64,000 nt of DNA from Brenneria izadpanahii (GTDB taxonomy: Bacteria; Pseudomonadota; Gammaproteobacteria; Enterobacterales; Enterobacteriaceae). The number at the start of each line of letters is the position of its first letter. Positions within the stretch are counted from its first letter, which is position 1. The translations under genes were made by a program, and so were the position numbers. Below the pieces are notes generated by a model. That model was not told the origin of the DNA, searched no databases, and saw nothing but the letters and a program-made list of their open reading frames with translations. Positions 56,230 to 64,000 of this stretch are shown here, in pieces. The stretch lies in contig NZ_CP050854.1 in NCBI RefSeq assembly GCF_017569925.1, forward strand, positions 2,170,001 through 2,234,000. Reading direction: 5' to 3'.

Positions 56230-57465
56230 ATGGATAAATTACTCGATCGATTTTTAAATTACGTTTCTTTTGATACTCAATCAAAAGCTGGTGTCCGTCA
56301 GGTGCCAAGTACCGACGGTCAATTGAAACTTGCACGGGCATTACAACAGGAGTTGCTTGAGCTGGGGTTTGAGCAAGTGACGTTAGGTAAACATGGATGC
56401 GTCATGGCGACGCTGCCTTCTAATGTCGCCTGGTCAGTACCAACCATCGGTTTTATTTCTCATCTGGATACCTCCCCTGACTACAGCGGGAAGAACGTTA
56501 ATCCTCAGATTCTGGAAAATTATCGCGGCGGCGATATCGCGCTGGGCATCGGCGATGAAGTGCTTTCACCGGTGATGTTTCCCGTGTTGCATCAACTGTT
56601 GGGGCATACGCTGATCACCACCGATGGCAAAACGCTGCTGGGGGCGGATGATAAAGCCGGGATCGCTGAAATTATCACGGCGATGGCGCGGTTAAAAAAA
56701 CGTCAGGTTCCGCACGGGGATATCAGGATTGCGTTTACGCCTGATGAGGAAATCGGCAAGGGCGCTCACTTCTTCGATGTGGCCGCATTCGATGCGCAAT
56801 GGGCGTATACCGTTGACGGCGGCGGCGTGGGCGAGCTTGAGTATGAAAACTTTAATGCCGCCTCGGTGACGGTGAAAATCGTCGGCAATAATGTGCATCC
56901 CGGCAGCGCCAAAGGGGTAATGGTTAACGCGCTTACCCTGGCGTCGCGTTATCACCATGAAGTGCCCGCCGACGAATCTCCCGAGAATACCGATGGCTAT
57001 CAGGGCTTTTATCATCTGCACAGCATGAAGGGCGTGGTTGAACGCGCGGAACTGCACTATATCGTCCGTGACTTCGACCGTGACGGGTTTGAGAAACGCA
57101 AGAAAAAGATGTTGGATATTGCGGAGAAGGTGGGCAAAGGTCTGCACCCCGATTGCTATATCGAAGTGACGATAACCGATACCTACTACAACATGCGTGA
57201 GCAGGTGGAGCAGCATCCGCATATTATTGCGCTGGCCCAGCAGGCCATGCGGGATTGCGATATCGAACCGGTGCTGAAGCCGATCCGCGGCGGAACTGAC
57301 GGCGCGCATCTGTCGTTCCAGGGATTGCCCTGTCCTAATTTGTTTACCGGCGGCTACAACTATCACGGCAAGCATGAGTTCGTGACGCTGGAAGGCATGG
57401 AGCAGTCCGTGTCGGTGATTATGCGTATTGCCGAGTTAACCGCGTTACGGGCCAAGGCTCAGTAG
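56230..57465 (+). CDS. pepT: Peptidase T (aminotripeptidase)
   Basis: 411 residues of the M20 zinc peptidases. Metal ligands are in [14 protein letters not shown] (His), [11 protein letters not shown] (bridging Asp), [16 protein letters not shown] (Glu-Glu) and later NYHGKHEFV (His). It cleaves N-terminal residues from tripeptides in the cytoplasm. It is beside potABCD in E. coli too. A palindrome at 57484-57501 follows the stop. Confidence 0.96.
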   Translation: MDKLLDRFLNYVSFDTQSKAGVRQVPSTDGQLKLARALQQELLELGFEQVTLGKHGCVMATLPSNVAWSVPTIGFISHLDTSPDYSGKNVNPQILENYRGGDIALGIGDEVLSPVMFPVLHQLLGHTLITTDGKTLLGADDKAGIAEIITAMARLKKRQVPHGDIRIAFTPDEEIGKGAHFFDVAAFDAQWAYTVDGGGVGELEYENFNAASVTVKIVGNNVHPGSAKGVMVNALTLASRYHHEVPADESPENTDGYQGFYHLHSMKGVVERAELHYIVRDFDRDGFEKRKKKMLDIAEKVGKGLHPDCYIEVTITDTYYNMREQVEQHPHIIALAQQAMRDCDIEPVLKPIRGGTDGAHLSFQGLPCPNLFTGGYNYHGKHEFVTLEGMEQSVSVIMRIAELTALRAKAQ

Positions 57466-57483
57466 TCCGGTAATTAATAAAGA

Positions 57484-57501
57484 AGGCGGGGATCCCCGCC
57501 T
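57484..57501. terminator. Palindromic hairpin after pepT
   Basis: AGGCGGGGATCCCCGCCT is a perfect 18-base palindrome 18 bases beyond the pepT stop, without a T run. It may act as a weak terminator. Confidence 0.45.
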
Positions 57502-57642
57502 GAGTTTGATGGCGATTCCATCGCGATGAGATTAGAGAGACCCAATGCGAGAGCGGGGAGAGACGTCTCTGCGGCAACCTCTCCCCCTTGTTTCCCCTAA
57601 TATCTGACTGTATCAGAAGTCTGAACGCTGACCGTTGACGCC

Positions 57643-58764
57643 TTAGTCGGCAAAATACCAATAGCCGCTGTTAATCAACGCGGTTAACTGCGCCAGGAAT
57701 GCGGGATCTTCCAGCGCCTCGGCCAGCATGGCGACGCCAATCTCGTAATGTTCCGCCAGCGTCAGAAGCGCCTGTTTATGCGGGCTGTCGATTTTTTCGC
57801 CGTTGACGAAACAGTCGCCGCCGACGCCCAGCACGCGCAACCCGCCCAAGCGCCGCAATATTTCTCCCTGTTGCAGGAAGTCATATATTTCCTCGGCCTG
57901 GTAGGGCGGTTCCGGCGGAGCGAGATCGAGTTCATGACGGGACTGCGAAATGAATTCGCCGAACCAGTTCTGGAAATGCTCCGGCTGTTGAACCAGCTCC
58001 AGCATCATTTTCTGCAAGCGGTCCAACTCCTGCGGCAGCACCGTCGCCGGATGCTCGCGGGAGGGAATATCCGGATCGCTGTAGCGATGGCTGCCGAGTT
58101 CGCGCGATAACACATAGTCGGCGAAACCGCTGACCAGTTCACGAGCATTCGGCGCGCGGAAACCTACCGAGTAGTTGAGCGAATTTTCCAGCGAGTAGCC
58201 GTCATGCGGAAAACCCGGCGGGATATACAGAATATCGCCCGGCTCCATCTCTTCATCAATGATGGCGTCGAAGGGATCGACCTGAAGCAGATCCGGATGG
58301 GGACAATGCTGTTTCATCGGTATTTTTGCGCCGACGCGCCAGCGCCGGCGGCCCGTTCCCTGAATAATAAATACGTCGTACTGATCCAGATGCGGGCCAA
58401 CGCCGCCGCCGGGAACCGAGAATGAGATCATCAGATCGTCAATACGCCAGTCAGGCAGGCGGCGGAAAGGGCGCATTAACGCGGTAGAGGGCTCGTGCCA
58501 GTGGTCGACCGCCTGTACCAGCAGCGACCAGTTGTTCTCGCCCAGGTGATCGAAACTTTCAAACGGACCGTGGCTGACCTGCCAGCGCCCGTCCTGATGG
58601 CTAATCAATCGGCTATCAACTTCATTTTCCAACGCCAGACCGGCTAGTTCGTCTGGTGAGATAGGATCGATAAAATTATTAAAACCGTGTTTGATGATGA
58701 TCGGCTGCTTTTGCCAGTAGTGCGCTAAAAACTCCGGCCAGTCGAGATTGAGTTGATAATCCAT
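57643..58764 (-). CDS. roxA: 50S ribosomal protein L16 arginine hydroxylase RoxA (YcfD)
   Basis: 373 residues from the ATG at 58764, MDYQLNLDWPEFLAHYWQKQ, matching the E. coli start; an upstream ATG at 58797 is rejected. A JmjC/cupin core carries the iron-binding HxD in GVGPHLDQYDVF, with the distal His in the GFPHDGYSLENSLNYSVGF region. Fe(II)/2-oxoglutarate-dependent hydroxylation of uL16. Precedes phoQ, as in E. coli. Confidence 0.95.
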   Translation of the reverse strand: MDYQLNLDWPEFLAHYWQKQPIIIKHGFNNFIDPISPDELAGLALENEVDSRLISHQDGRWQVSHGPFESFDHLGENNWSLLVQAVDHWHEPSTALMRPFRRLPDWRIDDLMISFSVPGGGVGPHLDQYDVFIIQGTGRRRWRVGAKIPMKQHCPHPDLLQVDPFDAIIDEEMEPGDILYIPPGFPHDGYSLENSLNYSVGFRAPNARELVSGFADYVLSRELGSHRYSDPDIPSREHPATVLPQELDRLQKMMLELVQQPEHFQNWFGEFISQSRHELDLAPPEPPYQAEEIYDFLQQGEILRRLGGLRVLGVGGDCFVNGEKIDSPHKQALLTLAEHYEIGVAMLAEALEDPAFLAQLTALINSGYWYFAD

Positions 58765-58830
58765 ACCATATCTTCCAGAAAGCGAGACTAGCGGCAATTA
58801 TAGCGGAAGCGCGGTTGGCTGTACCGACTT

Positions 58831-60342
58831 TCATAGCTCATTCTGACCAAGATTCTGACGGGAGAAGATGGCCTCGACGCGCGCGCCTCCCAACGTACTG
58901 TCGCTAATGACGATCTCGCCTTGATATTGCTCGATAATTTCCGCAGCGACCGACAAGCCGATGCCTTGACCGGGACGCAACCGGTCGACGCGTTGTCCGC
59001 GTTGAAAAATCACTTCCCGTTTGCTTTCAGGAATGCCGGGACCGTCATCGTCGATGATCAAATGCAGCTTATGGTCGGAATATTGGGCGCTGACCTCCAC
59101 AAACTCCAGGCAATATTTACAGGCGTTATCCAGTATGTTGCCCATAATCTCCATAAAGTCATTCTTCTCGCCGATAAAGGTCAGTTCGGGGGAGATATCC
59201 AGCGTCAGCACCACGCCTTTGCGCTGATAAACCTTATTCAACGCGGAACATAATCCATCCAGCAGCGCCGGGACGGAATGGAGCTCGCGCATTAACATAT
59301 GATGTTCGGAACGAACGCTGGCGCGATGCAGGTAATAGCCAATCTGTTGTGAAATTCTGCTGATCTGCGCCAGCATGATGGGTTCCGCCTGATCGATGGT
59401 GATCTCCTTACCGGTACGTAAGGCCCGCAGCGTGGTTTGTAAAACCGCCAGCGGCGTTTTCAGGCTATGAGTGAGATCGGTCAAGGTCGTGCGGTATTTG
59501 TGATAGCGCTGGCGCTCGTTATTCAACAGAATGTTTAGATTTTTCACCAGGCTGAACAGCTCGCGCGGCGGATTTTCATCCAACTGTTCACGCGTGCCGT
59601 TTTCCAGTTCGGCAATCTGCCTGACCAGATGCTTGATAGGGCGCAGGCTCCAGTGCGCGCCGAGCCAGAGCAGGGGGAAAACCAGAATGAGATTGGCGAT
59701 GACGACATAGCTGAACCATTCCCAGACAATGTCTTCCTGCTGCAATTCCTGCGGGATACGGTCTACTACCACGATGGTTAATGGCGGGAGATGCTCGGTG
59801 CGCGGATAAACGTTAACGGCGACGGAGTGCGTCAGCGTGTGCGAGTAGACGCTATTGAGCGCCCGGAGACTATTCAGCAGGAGCGTGTTTTCTTTCAGCA
59901 CCGAACTGCTGGTGCTGCTATCGATATCCAGCTCATGATAGGCCGTTTTTTCCAGCCATTCCGGCTTGATCAGCGCTTCCAACTGCGGCACTTCTTTTTC
60001 ACGCCAGAGGATTTTTCCCTGTTGGTCGTAAATCAAAACCAGCGTGGGGAAATTGATATCAATATCCGGCGGCGTGGCGATGGTTAACTGATTGTCGTGC
60101 CACTGCGCCAGACTGTAAAACAGGTTACTTTCGCCGCGCAGCAGCCGGAAAGAGGTTTTATCGAAATTGACGCTATAACCGATAATGGCCACGATGCCGT
60201 AAGCCAGGGACAAGGCGAGAACGATGGCGACGGTGGCGAGTAAAAAGCGGACGCGCAGCGAAAAAGGAAATTTTTTATGATGAGGCTTCTGCCCGTCACC
60301 CGCGGCGTTAAACAGCGCGCCGGGCGATTTTTTATTACTCAT
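58831..60342 (-). CDS. phoQ: Sensor histidine kinase PhoQ
   Basis: 503 residues with two membrane helices (near 28-52 and 207-226) flanking a periplasmic acidic sensor domain. The kinase core has the H box [17 protein letters not shown] box [11 protein letters not shown] and G boxes DDGPGIP and GQGIGLSVA. It senses low Mg2+, acid and cationic peptides. ATG overlaps the end of phoP by eight bases. Confidence 0.96.
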   Translation of the reverse strand: MSNKKSPGALFNAAGDGQKPHHKKFPFSLRVRFLLATVAIVLALSLAYGIVAIIGYSVNFDKTSFRLLRGESNLFYSLAQWHDNQLTIATPPDIDINFPTLVLIYDQQGKILWREKEVPQLEALIKPEWLEKTAYHELDIDSSTSSSVLKENTLLLNSLRALNSVYSHTLTHSVAVNVYPRTEHLPPLTIVVVDRIPQELQQEDIVWEWFSYVVIANLILVFPLLWLGAHWSLRPIKHLVRQIAELENGTREQLDENPPRELFSLVKNLNILLNNERQRYHKYRTTLTDLTHSLKTPLAVLQTTLRALRTGKEITIDQAEPIMLAQISRISQQIGYYLHRASVRSEHHMLMRELHSVPALLDGLCSALNKVYQRKGVVLTLDISPELTFIGEKNDFMEIMGNILDNACKYCLEFVEVSAQYSDHKLHLIIDDDGPGIPESKREVIFQRGQRVDRLRPGQGIGLSVAAEIIEQYQGEIVISDSTLGGARVEAIFSRQNLGQNEL

Positions 60343-61027
60343 CTTGCGCTTGACTGGCGTCGATGTCGAAACGATAGCCTTGACCGCGAACCGTGGTGAT
60401 GACGTCAGGGGAACCGGCGCTCTGTATTTTTTTGCGTAAACGACCCATTAATACATCGATAGTATGACTTTCGCGCAGCTCTGCATCAGGGTACAACTGT
60501 AACATTAGCGACTCCTTACTGACGACTTTTCCATTGTTGCGGATCAGGGTTTCAATAATAGTATATTCAAATGCGGTGAGTTTAACCGGCGCCCCTTTAA
60601 TCATCAGTTCACGCCGCGACAGATCGATTTCAAACGGCGATATGCTGACAATCTGCGATGCCAGCCCGCTGTTGCGGCGCATCAGCGCCTGGAGGCGAGC
60701 GACCACCTCTTCCATATGAAACGGCTTTGTGACGTAATCGTCCGCGCCCGCTTCCAGCACCGCGACTTTATCTTGCCACCCTTCACGGGCCGTCAGCACT
60801 AAAATAGGCAGCTTGAACTGCTGTGAACGCCAGCGGCGGATCATACTCATGCCGTCTTCATCCGGCAGGCCGAGATCGACGATAGCAATATCCGGCGAGT
60901 GTTCGAGCAGGAAATAATCGGCCTCTTTGGCTCCCGCCGCCGCATCGACCTGATGTCCCATTTCATTCATTTGCACGGTAAGGTGATGGCGTAATAAAAC
61001 GTTATCTTCGACAACCATAATGCGCAT
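60335..61027 (-). CDS. phoP: Response regulator PhoP
   Basis: 230 residues, OmpR class. The receiver has the acidic pair EDN early and the phosphoacceptor Asp in [13 protein letters not shown]. The C-terminal winged helix is [20 protein letters not shown] to [11 protein letters not shown]. PhoP controls Mg2+ and envelope genes, and in plant-pathogenic enterobacteria virulence too. I did not identify a convincing PhoP box upstream. Confidence 0.96.
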   Translation of the reverse strand: MRIMVVEDNVLLRHHLTVQMNEMGHQVDAAAGAKEADYFLLEHSPDIAIVDLGLPDEDGMSMIRRWRSQQFKLPILVLTAREGWQDKVAVLEAGADDYVTKPFHMEEVVARLQALMRRNSGLASQIVSISPFEIDLSRRELMIKGAPVKLTAFEYTIIETLIRNNGKVVSKESLMLQLYPDAELRESHTIDVLMGRLRKKIQSAGSPDVITTVRGQGYRFDIDASQAQDE

Positions 61028-61317
61028 TGCTATTTCCTTTGTAAAACGGGCTGACGGTATATATAAGCGAACACCACTTACGTATCATAGTAATAGGTAG
61101 GCGGAATAATCCTATTATTTAGTTTTTATCTGACAGATTATCCATAGAGATAATAAACCGTGGATAAACGGGCGAACGAAGGGAAATGGGGAGAGAGAAA
61201 TAGGCGCCTGGCGGCCGGACGATCGCGGGGATAAGCTATTGAAATCTCATCCCCGCGAGTCGTATCAGGGTAAGCGGGCGACAGAAACAGGGAACTGCGC
61301 CCGGCGGCTGGCCGCCC

Positions 61318-62712
<1,395 letters not shown>

Positions 62713-62856
62713 TTAATAACAATAAATATACAGTTCATGCTATCGGCAAACATCTTGAATCGTCATCCCCGCGCAGGCGGTTATCTGCTGTGGGGAGAAT
62801 GTATTTGCTTTGACGCTATGACGACTAGCGCGGGTCGTTCGCCGCGCAGCCGTTCA

Positions 62857-63483
62857 TCAGCAGCGTTCCAATATCTGTTTCGCTTCTTTCACCAGTTGAC
62901 CGCGGGAGAACATCAGTTGCAGGCGTCCGCCGCCAATCTGCTGCCACAGCACCGCTGAGCGAATACCGGCCAGGAGCGCCGCGCGCACCTTGGCCTGAAT
63001 CTGGCTGTTTTTCAGTATCTCCGGCGAGCCGGTAACCTGAATACGCGGCCCCAGCGTACTGATGACATCAACATAAATACCGGCCAGCGCGCTGACGATC
63101 GTATCAGAGAGCAGTTCAAAATGCTCCAACTGACGCTCCAACTGCCCGATGCGCTTACCCAGCTCATCAAGCGCCGTTTTTTTGCCATGCAGTTTGCGCT
63201 CCAGCGTAATCAGGCTGAAGGTATAGCGTGACAATTCGGCCCCCGGGCCTTTACCGCTGGTGTTCAATATGCCCAGCAAGGTTTCCAGCCCGGTTTTCAG
63301 GTTGCGTTCCGCATCGCCGTAAACGGCAAGCGTCGATAGCGGGTTGACCACCAGAATACTGTTGAGCGACGTGTGCAGACTTTCATTGTCGCAATTGCCG
63401 GTATGGGCCAACTGCTGCACCAGTTGGGCGGACTGGCAGACACCCGCAAGCGCCAATGTAATGTCATGATAATTCTTGGCCAC
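62857..63483 (-). CDS. hflD: HflD, high-frequency lysogenisation protein
   Basis: 208 residues, all-helical, starting [20 protein letters not shown] with the [13 protein letters not shown] stretch in the middle, as in E. coli HflD (YcfC). It is known to bind phage lambda CII; its cell role is unclear. It directly follows mnmA by two bases. Confidence 0.95.
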   Translation of the reverse strand: MAKNYHDITLALAGVCQSAQLVQQLAHTGNCDNESLHTSLNSILVVNPLSTLAVYGDAERNLKTGLETLLGILNTSGKGPGAELSRYTFSLITLERKLHGKKTALDELGKRIGQLERQLEHFELLSDTIVSALAGIYVDVISTLGPRIQVTGSPEILKNSQIQAKVRAALLAGIRSAVLWQQIGGGRLQLMFSRGQLVKEAKQILERC

Positions 63484-63485
63484 GG

Positions 63486-64000
63486 TTACTCCTGTAAACG
63501 CTCTTCAATGATGCCGCCGCCCAGGCAGACATCGCCCAGATAGAAAACGGCGGACTGGCCGGGGGTAACGGCTGCGACCGGTTCATCAAAACGTACGGTT
63601 ATGCGATCTTCCCCCAGCGGGGTGACGGTGCAGGGAATGTCCGCCTGACGATAACGGGTTTTGACGACGCAGCGAAATTCCCCGGTCAGCGGTTGACGAT
63701 CGACCCAATGCAACTGCTGGGCGATTAAGCCGCGGGACATCAGGCGAGGGTGCTCGTGTCCCTGCGCGACATAAAGGATATTGTTTCCCACGTCTTTATC
63801 TACAACGTACCAGGGTTCTTCTCCGCCATCTTTGACGCCGCCGATCCCCAGCCCTTTACGCTGGCCTAATGTGTGGTACATCAGCCCCTGGTGTTCTCCC
63901 ATCGGCTTGTTGTCGTCGACGGACAGAATCGGCCCCGGCTGAGCAGGCAGGTAACGGGAGAGGAACTCGGTGAATTTTCGTTCGCCGATAAAGCAAATGC
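63486..64000 (-). CDS. mnmA: tRNA-specific 2-thiouridylase MnmA, partial (N-terminus outside window)
   Basis: The last about 170 residues of MnmA are present and the frame is open to the window edge. [13 protein letters not shown] contains the second catalytic Cys, [15 protein letters not shown] is a hallmark, and the C-terminal beta barrel ([20 protein letters not shown]) follows. It makes 2-thiouridine at tRNA position 34. Confidence 0.96.
   Translation of the reverse strand, partial: ICFIGERKFTEFLSRYLPAQPGPILSVDDNKPMGEHQGLMYHTLGQRKGLGIGGVKDGGEEPWYVVDKDVGNNILYVAQGHEHPRLMSRGLIAQQLHWVDRQPLTGEFRCVVKTRYRQADIPCTVTPLGEDRITVRFDEPVAAVTPGQSAVFYLGDVCLGGGIIEERLQE

Overview
The window looks like a chromosomal piece of a plant-associated enterobacterium, most likely a Pectobacteriaceae member close to Brenneria, Pectobacterium or Dickeya. 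The reasons are a complete Hrp1-type type III secretion (T3SS) cluster with hrpXY, hrpS and hrpL regulators, harpins HrpN and HrpW, and enterobacterial gene orders on the right (rsmF-yebW, proQ-prc, potABCD/pepT, roxA-phoQP-purB-hflD-mnmA). Genus is an inference from gene content, not from a search.

Region 1 (1-7.4 kb) is a decayed mobile zone. It holds remnants of a P2-like prophage (gpV, gpS and a holin start), two complementary pieces of an IS3-type element in opposite orientations, the tail of a Gin/Hin-type invertase, and AT-rich cargo. The cargo includes a zinc-peptidase plus lipoprotein pair between gpS and gpV, a secreted ankyrin protein, an exported orphan and small membrane proteins.

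Region 2 (7.5-13.9 kb) carries a YbaK-like deacylase, the metY-metX pair, an unusual trypsin-like protease fused to a DNA/RNA non-specific nuclease, and a secreted cupin protein.

Region 3 (13.9-40.7 kb) is the hrp/hrc cluster. hrpJ-hrcV-hrpQ-hrcN-hrpO-hrpP-hrcQRSTU read leftward from an hrp box. hrpL has a sigma-54 promoter and is followed by hrpXY and hrpS. hrpA-hrpB-hrcJ-hrpD-hrpE follow an hrp box. A divergent MocR regulator/YczE membrane-protein pair then interrupts the cluster, and hrpF-hrpG-hrcC-hrpT-hrpV resume behind a separate hrp box. hrpN and hrpW follow, hrpW with a coupled small downstream gene. The circuit implied is HrpX/HrpY to HrpS to sigma-54 at hrpL to HrpL at the hrp boxes. 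No dspE/dspF is present in the window.

Region 4 (40.9-64 kb) is ordinary chromosome: a malate/lactate-type dehydrogenase, an extensin-like protein, yebW, rsmF, msrC, proQ, prc, the feo iron operon, potABCD, pepT, roxA, phoPQ, purB, hflD and partial mnmA.

Four genes (ybaK-like, hrcN, yczE and hrcC) are each broken by the apparent loss of one base in a G/C run. The shared signature suggests homopolymer errors in the sequence rather than four independent mutations.
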